Source: Burkholderia lata | GTDB taxonomy: Bacteria; Pseudomonadota; Gammaproteobacteria; Burkholderiales; Burkholderiaceae | DNA length: 64,000 bases | Assembly (NCBI RefSeq): GCF_000012945.1 | Contig: NC_007510.1 | Span: 3,472,001 to 3,536,000 of the forward strand | Direction of reading: 5' to 3' | In this document: positions 24,769-33,120 of the stretch, one piece after another | Position numbering within the stretch: the first letter of the stretch is position 1 | Layout of the letters: every line of letters starts with the position of its first letter | The notes under the pieces: model-generated | What the model saw: the letters and a program-made list of their open reading frames with translations, nothing else | Databases searched by the model: none | What the model was told of the DNA's origin: nothing | Made by a program: the position numbers and the translations under genes

Positions 24769-26586
24769 ATGTGCGGCATTGTCGGCGCAGTTGCGCAGCG
24801 TAATATCGTTCCGGTGCTGATCGAAGGATTGCGGCGCCTCGAATACCGTGGCTACGACTCGTGCGGCGTTGCCGTGCTCGAGCCGGGCGCACCGAAGCGC
24901 GCGCGCAGCGTCGCGCGCGTCGCCGATCTCGACGCGCAGGTGCGCGAATCGCACCTCGAAGGCACCACCGGCGTCGCGCACACCCGCTGGGCGACGCACG
25001 GCGCCCCCGTCACGCACAACGCGCACCCGATCTTCTCGTCGAACGCGCTCGCGCTCGTCCACAACGGCATCATCGAGAACTTCGAATCGCTGCGCGAAGC
25101 GCTGCGCGCGAAGGGCTACGAATTCGTGTCGCAGACCGACACCGAAGTGATCGCCCACCTCGTGCACAGCCTGTATCGCGGCAACCTGTTCGACGCGGTG
25201 CGCGAAGCGGTGGGCCAGCTGCACGGCGCGTACGCGATCGCCGTGATCCACAAGGACCAGCCGCACACCGTCGTCGGCGCGCGCCAGGGTTCGCCGCTCG
25301 TGGTCGGCCACGGCGACGGCGAGAACTTCCTCGCCTCCGACGCGCTCGCGCTCGCGGGCAGCACCGACCGCTTCACGTTCCTCGAGGAAGGCGACGTGTG
25401 CGAGCTGTCGCTCGACGGCGTGAAGATCGTCGACCGCGACGGCGCGCTCGCGCAGCGCGAGATCCGCGTGGTCAGCGCCTACGGCGGCGCAGTCGAACTC
25501 GGGCCGTATCGCCACTTCATGCAGAAGGAAATCTTCGAGCAGCCGCGCGCGATCAGCGACACCGTGCCGCAAACGGACGCGTTCGACGCGACGCTGTTCG
25601 GTGACGCCGCGCCCGCCGCGTTCGCGGAAATCGACAGCCTGCTGATCCTCGCGTGCGGCACGAGCTACTACTCGGGGTTGACCGCGAAATACTGGCTTGA
25701 ATCGATCGCGAAGATCCCGACGCAGGTCGAGATCGCGAGCGAATACCGCTACCGCGAATCGGTGCCGAACCCGCGCCAGCTTGTGCTGGTAATCTCGCAA
25801 TCGGGCGAGACGGCCGATACGCTCGCGGCGCTCAAGCACGCGCAGTCGCTCGGCCATACGCACACGCTGGCGGTCTGCAACGTCGCGACGAGCGCGATGG
25901 TGCGCCTCACCGAAATGCAGTTCCTGACGCACGCGGGCACCGAGATCGGCGTCGCATCGACGAAGGCGTTCACGACGCAGCTCGTCGCGCTGTTCGTGCT
26001 GGCGGCCACGCTCGGCAAGCTGCGCGGGCACGTCGATGCCGCGCAGGAAGCCGAATTCCTGAAGCAGCTGCGCCACCTGCCGGCCGCACTGAACAGCGTG
26101 CTCGCACTCGAGCCGCAGATCATCGCGTGGTCGGAGGAATTCGCACGCAAGGAAAACGCACTGTTCCTCGGCCGCGGGCTGCACTACCCGATCGCGCTCG
26201 AAGGCGCGTTGAAGCTGAAGGAAATCTCGTACATCCACGCCGAGGCCTATCCGGCCGGCGAACTGAAGCACGGGCCACTCGCGCTCGTCACGGAAGCGAT
26301 GCCGGTCATCACGGTCGCGCCGAACGACACGCTGCTCGAGAAGCTGAAGTCGAACATGCAGGAAGTGCGTGCGCGCGGCGGTGAGTTGTACGTGTTCGCC
26401 GATGCCGATACGCAGATCGTCAACGACGACGGCCTGCACGTGATCCGGATGCCGGAGCATTACGGGCAACTGTCGCCGATCCTGCACGTCGTGCCGCTGC
26501 AATTGCTCGCGTATCACACCGCGTGCGCGCGCGGCACCGACGTCGACAAGCCGCGGAACCTCGCGAAATCGGTGACGGTGGAGTAA
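24769..26586 (+). CDS. glmS: Glutamine-fructose-6-phosphate aminotransferase (isomerizing)
   Basis: A 605-residue enzyme that makes glucosamine-6-phosphate from fructose-6-phosphate and glutamine. Cys2 (MCGIVGAV) is the N-terminal nucleophile of the class II glutaminase domain, with [12 protein letters not shown] downstream. Two SIS isomerase domains follow ([23 protein letters not shown]), ending in [13 protein letters not shown]. No ribozyme leader is present, as expected in proteobacteria. Confidence 0.97.
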   Translation: MCGIVGAVAQRNIVPVLIEGLRRLEYRGYDSCGVAVLEPGAPKRARSVARVADLDAQVRESHLEGTTGVAHTRWATHGAPVTHNAHPIFSSNALALVHNGIIENFESLREALRAKGYEFVSQTDTEVIAHLVHSLYRGNLFDAVREAVGQLHGAYAIAVIHKDQPHTVVGARQGSPLVVGHGDGENFLASDALALAGSTDRFTFLEEGDVCELSLDGVKIVDRDGALAQREIRVVSAYGGAVELGPYRHFMQKEIFEQPRAISDTVPQTDAFDATLFGDAAPAAFAEIDSLLILACGTSYYSGLTAKYWLESIAKIPTQVEIASEYRYRESVPNPRQLVLVISQSGETADTLAALKHAQSLGHTHTLAVCNVATSAMVRLTEMQFLTHAGTEIGVASTKAFTTQLVALFVLAATLGKLRGHVDAAQEAEFLKQLRHLPAALNSVLALEPQIIAWSEEFARKENALFLGRGLHYPIALEGALKLKEISYIHAEAYPAGELKHGPLALVTEAMPVITVAPNDTLLEKLKSNMQEVRARGGELYVFADADTQIVNDDGLHVIRMPEHYGQLSPILHVVPLQLLAYHTACARGTDVDKPRNLAKSVTVE

Positions 26587-26665
26587 AACCGGTCGCCGGG
26601 ATGGCCCCTGCCGGGCCGTCCCGGGCGCGTACCGGCGTGAAGCAGGCCATTCGGCCAGGTCGAAA

Positions 26666-26690
26666 TATATACCACGTAGTGGTATATAAT
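26666..26690 (+). promoter_or_regulatory. Toxin-antitoxin promoter with overlapping operator
   Basis: A perfect 10-bp inverted repeat, TATATACCAC-GTA-GTGGTATATA (26666-26688), overlaps a consensus -10 TATAAT (26685-26690). The toxin ATG is 25 bp downstream. An antitoxin bound here would block RNA polymerase, the standard autorepression of HigBA/RelBE loci. Confidence 0.75.
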
Positions 26691-26715
26691 CCTGTGCAAA
26701 CTCGAACGGCCCGAC

Positions 26716-27081
26716 ATGCCTGCTTCCGTACGACGCGTCTTCAAGACGAAGTGGTTTCACAAGGCAGCGAGAAAATCAGGCATCGCCGATGCCGAACTCT
26801 GCCGCGCGGCGCAGGAACTGGCACGCGGCCAGGGCATCGCGCTCGGCGGCAACGTCTGGAAAATGCGCCTGGACGGCAATCGGCAGCGCGGCATCGTGCT
26901 GAGCAAGGTCGGGCGGGCGTGGGTGTTCGTGTTCCTGTTCGCGAAGCGCGATCGGGACAACATCGACGCACGCGAACTGCGCGCCTTCAGAAAGCTCGCC
27001 GCGGATATCGGCTGCCGCAGCGACACCGAGATCGCGACGCTGATCGCACTGAAAGAGCTTGTGGAGATTTGCAATGGCTAA
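26716..27081 (+). CDS. higB: RelE/HigB2-family toxin
   Basis: A 121-residue basic protein of the HigB2-like RelE superfamily, with the core GIALGGNVWKMRL, then GIVLSKVGRAWVFVFLFAKRDRDNI and DTEIATLIALKEL at the end. Members cleave mRNA on the ribosome. The toxin gene comes first and overlaps the antitoxin gene by 8 bp, the usual hig order. Codon use and GC are close to the chromosome. The gene symbol follows the family; the target is not established here. Confidence 0.85.
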   Translation: MPASVRRVFKTKWFHKAARKSGIADAELCRAAQELARGQGIALGGNVWKMRLDGNRQRGIVLSKVGRAWVFVFLFAKRDRDNIDARELRAFRKLAADIGCRSDTEIATLIALKELVEICNG

Positions 27082-27394
27082 GAGTCGATTCAAGAGCGAT
27101 GCGACGGAGGCGATCCACAGCGCCGCGTCGGGCCTCTATCGCGCCAAGCTGATCGACAAGAAGACGATGCGCGAGTACGACGATCTCTGCATCGAGGCCG
27201 CCCCGCAGTTCGATCCGGAAGCGATCGCCCGCATCCGCAAATCCGTCAACGTCAGCCAGAGCGTGTTCGCGCTCTACCTGAACACGACAGCGTCGACGAT
27301 CCGCCAATGGGAACAGGGCGACAAGCGGCCAAGCGGCATCGCGGCCCGGATGCTCCAGATCGTCGAGAAGCATGGGCTCGAGGTGTTCTCCTGA
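27074..27394 (+). CDS. higA: HigA-type antitoxin, Xre helix-turn-helix
   Basis: A 106-residue protein with a C-terminal helix-turn-helix: IRKSVNVSQSVFALYLNTTASTIRQWEQGDKRPSG. The N-terminal half (SATGLYRAKLIDKKTMREYDDLC-like region) is the usual toxin-binding part of this subgroup. Start at the ATG 27074 within the toxin's last codons. It should neutralise the upstream RelE-like toxin and repress the palindromic promoter. Confidence 0.87.
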   Translation: MAKSRFKSDATEAIHSAASGLYRAKLIDKKTMREYDDLCIEAAPQFDPEAIARIRKSVNVSQSVFALYLNTTASTIRQWEQGDKRPSGIAARMLQIVEKHGLEVFS

Positions 27395-27461
27395 GCCGCT
27401 GCCCCGAATGCGCATGCACGGCCGGCCGAACGCGGGTCGCAAGGAATATGACGGAGAGACA

Positions 27462-27923
27462 ATGGTGAGACTGATTGGATGCGGTGTGCTGGCGCTGACG
27501 TTCGCGTCGACGGGCTGGGCCGCCGAGCATTATGTCGAGGTCTGGAACCCGCCCGAGGCGCGGCATCCGGCAGCTCATGCGCCGGATGCCCGTACCCCGG
27601 CCGCGCACACGGGTGCCGACGCGCGCGCTGGCAAGAGCGCCGAGAAGCACGCGAATGCGACGCCCAAAGCTGCCGTGAAGCCGCACAAGCGCCGCGTCGC
27701 GCAGGCCGTGAAAGCCGGTTCGCATCGTCCGCCCGCGGCCGAGACGCCGGCCGCCCCGCGCCCCGTCGCGCAGCCCGCACCGGGTCGCCTGACGGTGATG
27801 CAACCGGCTGCGCCCGATGCGCAGCACGCACTGAATTACTCCAACATCCCGCGTCAATACACGCCGGACGGCAACGTGCTGCAGGTCGGCACGCACGGCC
27901 GCTCCGCGGAGGTGACTCGATAA
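27462..27923 (+). CDS. Exported Pro/Ala/His-rich protein, unknown
   Basis: A 153-residue protein with a signal peptide (residues 1-23, cleavage after GWAA). The mature part is low complexity, rich in Pro, Ala, His and Lys (a basic Lys/Arg segment near residues 60-90) and ends in LNYSNIPRQYTPDGNVLQVGTH-type sequence. GGAGAGA precedes the ATG at 27462. The stop overlaps the next start (TAATG). No function recognised; it is probably periplasmic and may bind polyanions or metal, which is a guess from composition. Confidence 0.7.
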   Translation: MVRLIGCGVLALTFASTGWAAEHYVEVWNPPEARHPAAHAPDARTPAAHTGADARAGKSAEKHANATPKAAVKPHKRRVAQAVKAGSHRPPAAETPAAPRPVAQPAPGRLTVMQPAAPDAQHALNYSNIPRQYTPDGNVLQVGTHGRSAEVTR

Positions 27924-28141
27924 TGGAAGCGCAAACCTACCACGGCTACCAGATCTGGGGCCACGCGATCCTGCAGCAGGACGAGATCCTGCAACCCGAG
28001 CGCTTCGCGGCGAGCGGCACGATCACGCAGAACAACAAGCTGGTCGAGGCATCCGGCGTGCTCGGCGTGTTCGACACCGAAGACGACGCGCGCGACGCGG
28101 GGCTCGAATGGGCTCGCGCCTGGATCGACAGCCACCGCTGA
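27923..28141 (+). CDS. Small hypothetical protein (72 aa)
   Basis: A 72-residue acidic protein, without signal peptide, coupled to the preceding exported-protein gene by a one-base overlap (TAATG) and preceded by GAGGTG. It reads YHGYQIWGHAILQQDEIL, FAASGTITQNNKLVEASG, VFDTEDDARDAGLEWARAWID: a beta-rich front and an amphipathic helix at the end. The layout resembles the 73-residue protein at 19025 (beta strands, then an acidic helix with regularly spaced Ala). Function unknown. Confidence 0.75.
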   Translation: MEAQTYHGYQIWGHAILQQDEILQPERFAASGTITQNNKLVEASGVLGVFDTEDDARDAGLEWARAWIDSHR

Positions 28142-28211
28142 GCAGGCACGGCGTGCGCAATCGGCACGCCGTCGTCACCGCATTGCACGGGCCGGCCGCG
28201 AAACGCACATG

Positions 28212-28242
28212 AAAAAAGGGGCGTCATGGACGCCCCTTTTTT
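28212..28242. terminator. Bidirectional intrinsic terminator
   Basis: Stem GGGGCGTC (28218-28225) and GACGCCCC (28229-28236), with a 3-base loop, is flanked by six A residues and six T residues. It lies between the plus-strand small gene and the convergent iron permease and suits both. Confidence 0.88.
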
Positions 28243-28259
28243 ATTCGAACCCGGACCGC

Positions 28260-29096
28260 TCAGGCTGCAGGCCGTGGCGGGCGCACCGCCGCCTGCGGCC
28301 GGCCGACGAGCCGTGCCAGCCCGACAATCGCGGCCAGCGTCGCGAGATACGCGACGATCTGGATGCCCGCCGGTCGTGCGGTATAGCCGATCAGCGTATG
28401 CAGCGCCTTGCCGACGATGCTGGTTTCCTTGAGCAGCCACGACGTATCCCAGATCACATCGCCCCATGACGGCACGAGGCCGGCCGCGAGCAGGAAGCCG
28501 ACGCACTGGCTTGCCATCCCTGCCGCGAGCAGCACGATCAGCCAGTTGGTGACGGAGAACAGGCGCTTCAGCGGAATCTGCAGCAGGCCCGCATACATCC
28601 CGTAGCCGAGCCCGGCGCCGCCCAGCACACCCAGCAACCCGCCGACGATCATCTGCGGCGTCTGCCCCGGATCGCCCGCCGCGATGCCGTACAGGAACAG
28701 CACGGCCTCGGAGCCTTCGCGCAGCACCGCGACACCCACCACGATCGCCAGCCCCGTCAGCGGCTTGCTGCCGGCCGCGACGGCACGCCCGACCTCGGTC
28801 ATCTGCATCGCCATCTCGCGGCCGTGCCGGCTCATCCAGATGCTGTGCCACGCGAGCATCAGCGTCGCGACGAACATCACGCCCGCGTTGAAGACCTCCT
28901 GCCCCATGCCGGACGCCCACTGCGAAATCACGTCGGCGAACGCGGCGATCAGGCCGGCGCCGATCACGCCGCCCACCAGCCCGCTGCCGACCCACCAGCC
29001 GCGCCGCGGCACGCCCTTCGTGGCGGCCATCACGATCGACACCACCAGCGCGGCCTCGAGCACTTCACGAAAGACGATCAGGGCAGTAGACAACAT
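28260..29096 (-). CDS. FTR1-family iron permease
   Basis: A 278-residue inner-membrane protein with seven hydrophobic segments. The two REXXE iron-binding motifs of FTR1/EfeU are present: REVLE at residues 10-14 and REGSE at 126-130. It is the permease of the Burkholderia/Bordetella FtrABCD-type ferrous iron system (FtrC). Only the cupredoxin partner is found beside it; the P19-like FtrA and ferredoxin FtrD are not in the window. Start is 12 bp after the cupredoxin stop, so both are in one operon. Confidence 0.9.
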   Translation of the reverse strand: MLSTALIVFREVLEAALVVSIVMAATKGVPRRGWWVGSGLVGGVIGAGLIAAFADVISQWASGMGQEVFNAGVMFVATLMLAWHSIWMSRHGREMAMQMTEVGRAVAAGSKPLTGLAIVVGVAVLREGSEAVLFLYGIAAGDPGQTPQMIVGGLLGVLGGAGLGYGMYAGLLQIPLKRLFSVTNWLIVLLAAGMASQCVGFLLAAGLVPSWGDVIWDTSWLLKETSIVGKALHTLIGYTARPAGIQIVAYLATLAAIVGLARLVGRPQAAVRPPRPAA

Positions 29097-29108
29097 GGCG
29101 ATATGGCC

Positions 29109-29441
29109 TTACTTGACGGTCAGGTGCGTCTTCGACTGCGCTTCGTGATACTCGTCGTGGAATTCGTACGTGCCGGCCTTCAGCGGCCCGACCAGGATCT
29201 CCACCGACTTGCCGGCGGGCACGACCTTCTCCGCCTTGAAGTCGTCGCTCTCGAATTCGGCGGGCGTCGCGTCGAGGTTCTTCACGACGAACTTCACCTT
29301 CTTGCCGGCCGGGATCGTCACGCCGTCCGGCGAAAACTTGTGGTCCTTCAGGGTCAGGTTGACGACATCGTCGGCCGCGAAGGCGGACGTTGCCGATGCG
29401 CCCAGCAGTGCCAGCGCGAAGCCGAAAGCAAAACGGTTCAT
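29109..29441 (-). CDS. Periplasmic cupredoxin-domain protein of the iron uptake operon (FtrB/EfeO-cupredoxin type)
   Basis: A 110-residue exported protein: signal peptide 1-22 (ending SAFA), then a single cupredoxin fold, with KDHKFSPDGVTIPAGKKVKFVVKNLD and the C-terminal GTYEFHDEYHEAQSKTHL. A classical type 1 copper Cys is missing, as in the FtrB-like group that is thought to oxidise or hand over iron to the permease. It is the first gene of a two-gene operon with the FTR1 permease, behind a Fur-like box. Confidence 0.85.
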   Translation of the reverse strand: MNRFAFGFALALLGASATSAFAADDVVNLTLKDHKFSPDGVTIPAGKKVKFVVKNLDATPAEFESDDFKAEKVVPAGKSVEILVGPLKAGTYEFHDEYHEAQSKTHLTVK

Positions 29442-29475
29442 GTGGGTAACGAATTGAAATATCGAAGGGAGCTGA

Positions 29476-29496
29476 TACTAAGATCGATTCGCATTT
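29476..29496 (-). promoter_or_regulatory. Fur box candidate upstream of the iron operon
   Basis: On the minus strand the stretch reads AAATGCGAATCGATCTTAGT, close to the Burkholderia Fur pattern with AATGCGAATC followed by a degenerate right half. It lies 35 bp upstream of the cupredoxin start. Placement ahead of an iron permease operon supports iron repression. Confidence 0.5.
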
Positions 29497-29723
29497 CCAA
29501 CTCGCGTACCCTTACTGGCGGCATGGTGATCCCGCTTCATGGATCGCCGTCGCGCGTTGCCCGGCAAGGCATCCGCGCCGCTTGGCCCGGAACGTTGCGC
29601 CGTCAATCGGGAGAAGTTCCGAATGACGTCAACGGCCCGATCGCGATTCATCAGACTTCACGTTTACAACATGCTGTCGCCGCACCATGCCCACGACACC
29701 GATTTTCGGCGACACGCGTACGC

Positions 29724-29754
29724 TTGACCTTCCCACCGTGGCAAGCTTCATGCT
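29724..29754 (+). promoter_or_regulatory. MerR/CueR-type promoter
   Basis: TTGACC and CATGCT are separated by 19 bp, the long spacer typical of MerR-family activated promoters. The spacer carries CCTTCCC-ACCGT-GGCAAGC, close to the CueR dyad CCTTGCC-N5-GGCAAGG with two mismatches. The HMA-domain gene begins 37 bp downstream. The remaining part of the 349-bp gap (about 29500-29720) shows nothing else. Confidence 0.6.
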
Positions 29755-29790
29755 GTCGATGCTTGTCAATCGTCAACTCAGGAGAACACG

Positions 29791-29991
29791 ATGGAATTCG
29801 AAGTCCAGGACATGACCTGCGGCGGCTGCGCCAACGCCATCACGCGCGCGGTGACGGCCGCCGATCCCGCCGCGAAGCTCGACATCGACGTCGCGGCGAA
29901 GATCGTCAAGGTCGAATCGGCACAAGGCGCCGAGCGCGTGCAGTCGATCATCGAAGCCGCCGGCTTCCACCCCGCGCTGCGCGCCGCCTGA
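29791..29991 (+). CDS. Heavy-metal-associated domain copper chaperone (CopZ-like)
   Basis: A 66-residue single HMA domain with the metal-binding MTCGGC motif (MxCxxC) at residues 8-13, then two helices and four strands of the ferredoxin-like fold, with AGFHPAL at the end. These proteins carry Cu(I) in the cytosol to a P-type ATPase or to CueR. GGAGAACACG precedes the ATG. No copper ATPase or cueR is in the window, so its partners lie elsewhere. Confidence 0.92.
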   Translation: MEFEVQDMTCGGCANAITRAVTAADPAAKLDIDVAAKIVKVESAQGAERVQSIIEAAGFHPALRAA

Positions 29992-30056
29992 CGCCCGCGC
30001 GCCGCGACCCGCGGGCACACCGCCGTAAGGCGCTGCGCCCGCGGCCCGGTTTCGCG

Positions 30057-31547
30057 TCAGCGCAGCCGGATCAGCGTCGACTTCAGCTCGGTGTACTTCT
30101 CGAGCGCATGCAGCGACTTGTCGCGGCCGTTGCCCGACTGCTTGTAGCCGCCGAACGGGAAGTTCATGTCGCCGCCCTCGTCGTAGCAGTTCACCCAGAC
30201 GGTGCCCGCACGCAGCCGGCGCGACACGTCGTGCGCGGTCGTCAGGTTCGACGTCCACACGGCCGCGGCCAGCCCGTATTCGGTGTCGTTCGCGATCCGC
30301 ACGGCCTCGTCGACATCGTCGAACACGATCACCGACAGCACGGGCCCGAAGATCTCCTCGCGTGCGATCTTCGCATCGGGCTTCACCTCAAACACGGTCG
30401 GCTCCACGTAGAAGCCACCCGTTTCCTCCTTCACGCGCGCACCACCCGTGACGAGCTTGCCTTCGCTGCGCCCGGCTTCGATATAGCCGAGCACGCGCTC
30501 GAGCTGGATGCCGTCGACGATCGCCCCCATCGACACCGACGGATCGAGCGGATTGCCGGGCACGTACGCGCGCGCGGCCGCGACGAGCTTCTCGATGAAC
30601 GCATCCTTGATGTCGCGATGCACGAGCAGCCGCGAACCTGCCGTGCACATCTCGCCCATGTTGTAGAAGATCGCGCCGGCGGCTGTCTGTGCCGCGCGGT
30701 CGAGATCGGGACAATCGGCCAGCACGATGTTCGGCGACTTGCCGCCGAGTTCGAGCCACGCGCGCTTCAGGTTCGACTGCGCGGCGTACTGCATGATCAG
30801 CTTGCCGACCGCCGTCGAGCCCGTAAACGCGATGCAGTCGACGTCGCGATGCAGCGCGAGCAGCTTGCCCGGCTCGCCCGCACCCGGCACGACGTTGAAC
30901 ACGCCGGCCGGAATGCCCGCCTCGTAAGCGAGCTGCGCGACGCGGATCGCGGTGAGCGGCGATTTCTCCGACGGCTTCAGCACCACGCTGTTGCCGGCCG
31001 CGAGCGCCGGGCCGAATTTCCATGCGGCCATCAGGATCGGGAAATTCCACGGCACGACGGCGGCCACCACGCCGACCGGCTCGCGCGTGACGAGGCCGAC
31101 GAGATGATGATCGGCCGGCGCAACCTCGCCGCCCACCTTGTCGATCGCTTCCGCAAACCATTCGACGCAATACGCGGCGCCCGGCACGTCGACCGTCGTC
31201 GTGTCGCCGATCGGCTTGCCGGCGTCGAGCGTTTCGAGCAGCGACAGCTCGTCGAGATGCTCGCGCATCAGCGCGGCCCAGCGCAGCAGCACGGCCTTGC
31301 GCGCACGCGGGTTCAGCCCGGCCCACACGCCCGCGTCGAACGCGCGGCGCGCGGCCGCGACGGCCGCGTTCACGTCGGCTTCGCCGCAGTCGGCGACCTT
31401 CGCGAGCACGCGGCCGTCGATCGGGCTCACGCAGTCGAACGTCTTGCCGCCGTGCGCGTCGCGCGACGCGCCGTCGATGAATGCGCGCCCTTCGATCTTG
31501 AGCGACGCCGCCTTGTCCTGCCAGTCAGCCAAAGTCAACTTGTTCAT
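30057..31547 (-). CDS. puuC: Gamma-glutamyl-gamma-aminobutyraldehyde dehydrogenase
   Basis: A 496-residue NAD(P)-dependent aldehyde dehydrogenase. The catalytic Cys301 (GEMCTAGSR) and general base Glu266 (WLELGGKSPN) are intact, with FTGSTAVGK binding the cofactor and PWNFPILMAAWK upstream. It oxidises the gamma-glutamyl aminobutyraldehyde formed by PuuB in the Puu putrescine route. The 97-bp gap from puuR and shared strand suggest a puuR-puuC transcription unit. Other aminoaldehydes may also be substrates. Confidence 0.9.
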   Translation of the reverse strand: MNKLTLADWQDKAASLKIEGRAFIDGASRDAHGGKTFDCVSPIDGRVLAKVADCGEADVNAAVAAARRAFDAGVWAGLNPRARKAVLLRWAALMREHLDELSLLETLDAGKPIGDTTTVDVPGAAYCVEWFAEAIDKVGGEVAPADHHLVGLVTREPVGVVAAVVPWNFPILMAAWKFGPALAAGNSVVLKPSEKSPLTAIRVAQLAYEAGIPAGVFNVVPGAGEPGKLLALHRDVDCIAFTGSTAVGKLIMQYAAQSNLKRAWLELGGKSPNIVLADCPDLDRAAQTAAGAIFYNMGEMCTAGSRLLVHRDIKDAFIEKLVAAARAYVPGNPLDPSVSMGAIVDGIQLERVLGYIEAGRSEGKLVTGGARVKEETGGFYVEPTVFEVKPDAKIAREEIFGPVLSVIVFDDVDEAVRIANDTEYGLAAAVWTSNLTTAHDVSRRLRAGTVWVNCYDEGGDMNFPFGGYKQSGNGRDKSLHALEKYTELKSTLIRLR

Positions 31548-31644
31548 CAGGATGCCTCAGTTTTTTGGCATTCGCGATGCAGCACGCCGCTGCGCATGAC
31601 GCGCAGCCGGCCGGCAGCGAATGCAGTGACGCGCGGTGGGAAGG

Positions 31645-32196
31645 TCAGAAGGTCGCCGGCGAATTGGCCGAGACGACCTCGCAGATCAGGTCCGCGCTGG
31701 GATTGCGAAAACGGTGCGGCAAACGGCTTTCGAAGTAGTAGCCGTCTCCGGGGTCGAGCAGCCACGTCGCGCCGTCGACGGTCAGCTCGAGCCGCCCCGA
31801 CACGACGCCCCCGCCCTCGTGCCCCGCGTGCACGAGCATCTCGGGCCCCGTATCGGCCTGCGGCTGGTAGATCTCGCGCAGGATGCACATGTTGCGGTCC
31901 TTCATGCTCGCGCCGACCAGGTGAAACGCGAGCGTGTCGTTGCCGAGGTTCGGCATCTCGTCGCGACGCGACACGACCGTACGCGATTCGACGAGCTCGA
32001 ACGTGAAGAACTCCGCGAGACTCATCGGGATGCATTCGAGCAATTTCTTCAGCGAGCCGACCGACGGGCTCACGCGGCCCTGTTCGATCAGCGAGATCGT
32101 GCCGTTGGTCACGCCGGCCCGCTTCGCGAGTTCGCGCTGCGACAGGCCATGCTTGTTGCGCACGAAACGCAGGCGCTCGGCGACTTCGGTGGACAT
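31645..32196 (-). CDS. puuR: PuuR-type Xre/cupin transcriptional regulator
   Basis: A 183-residue regulator, almost the length of E. coli PuuR. An N-terminal Xre helix-turn-helix (LRFVRNKHGLSQRELAKRAG, VTNGTISLIEQGRVSPSVGSL) is followed by a C-terminal cupin (EMLVHAGHEGGGVVSGRLEL, YYFESRLPHRFRN). PuuR represses putrescine-degradation genes until putrescine binds. The ATG at 32196 is preferred to an in-frame GTG at 32214 because it matches the family N-terminus (MSTEVAERL). Neither start has a strong ribosome site. Confidence 0.9.
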   Translation of the reverse strand: MSTEVAERLRFVRNKHGLSQRELAKRAGVTNGTISLIEQGRVSPSVGSLKKLLECIPMSLAEFFTFELVESRTVVSRRDEMPNLGNDTLAFHLVGASMKDRNMCILREIYQPQADTGPEMLVHAGHEGGGVVSGRLELTVDGATWLLDPGDGYYFESRLPHRFRNPSADLICEVVSANSPATF

Positions 32197-33120
32197 CGAT
32201 TCGGTTTCGGACACGATAAGTGCGATGACAAAGTGAAACGACGCGGTGGACAGCCGTTGAATATTCTAATCACTTTATGCCGCACATCAGCGGGGAAAAC
32301 CCTGAAAGGCGTTCGAAATAATGAACACCGCGCACATTATTCCGTTTGCGAATCTTTTGTTCGCACTGCTCGGGAAAGCCCTGATGCAGCACCGTTAAAA
32401 AACATTTGACGCCGTTTTTGGCTCGTATATGCTGGCTCTCAGGTTAGCGTCATCAAGCTTTCATGGGCAGCAAAAAACGTTATCGCAACGCAAAAATTGA
32501 TGCCCATCAATGTAAATAACGCGTAACCGGCGCCTTGATTATTTTAAACGCCCAGCGCGTCGAAACGGTCAGGTGTTCAATACTTTCAACAACCCAGTCG
32601 AGTGTAATCGTGAGAGTCCGTGGCCCTCTGGTGAGGTGGGATCGAGGCGATGTGCGAAGTTTGCGCAGCGCGGCGCCCGCTTCCGACGACGGCAGTTGCG
32701 GCTGGCATAGTCCTCGCCTGCTTCATCTGTCGATCTACACCATCCTGTCCCGTCGTTCCGTTCGGCGTCACAACGCCGTTTCCGCACGCGCATTCGTCGC
32801 CGTCGATACCGACGAAGTGGCGTCGCTGCTGCCGTAGCGCCTCTCCTTTCTTTACGTCGTTCGTTTCGCCTGCTGATTCGCCAACCGCATCGTCCGTGCG
32901 GTGACGGAACGCGTTCGCGCATTCGTTGCCGCGTCGCGTGTCGCAAAGAAACGAACGACGGCCTGATCGTCGCGCGCAGCGCGGATCGCCACGTCATCCC
33001 GTTGCGCCCATTCACCAGCGGCCCTGCGTCTCACGCAAGGCTGCGGGGTTGTTGCACGCCGGCGTTTCGCCACATCCGGCAAGACGGACGCAACAACCCT
33101 CCGGATAACTGATTGACGTC
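32197..33120. promoter_or_regulatory. Gene-free 924-bp control region between puuR and puuD
   Basis: No frame here has convincing codon bias. The first 340 bp are AT-rich. AAATAATGAACA at 32316-32327 matches the 3' end of the E. coli PuuR site AAAATATAATGAACA (11 of 15 over the full site). A sigma-70-like promoter, TTGACG-16 bp-TATGCT, lies at 32406-32433 on the plus strand. If it drives the operon, the leader to puuD would be close to 680 bases; what the last 550 bp hold is unexplained. Confidence 0.55.

Noticed and set aside
26596..26626. GC-rich hairpin after glmS as a terminator
   Set aside because: The stem is strong but has no T-tract on the plus strand; evidence is too weak to list.
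28824..32006. Long plus-strand open frame (over 1000 codons) across the iron operon and puuC
   Set aside because: It is the antisense shadow of FTR1, cupredoxin and puuC genes, with no domain and with low-complexity composition.
32569..33015. Minus-strand open frame in the puuR-puuD gap
   Set aside because: No codon bias, no ribosome site and highly basic low-complexity product; the region is better treated as non-coding.
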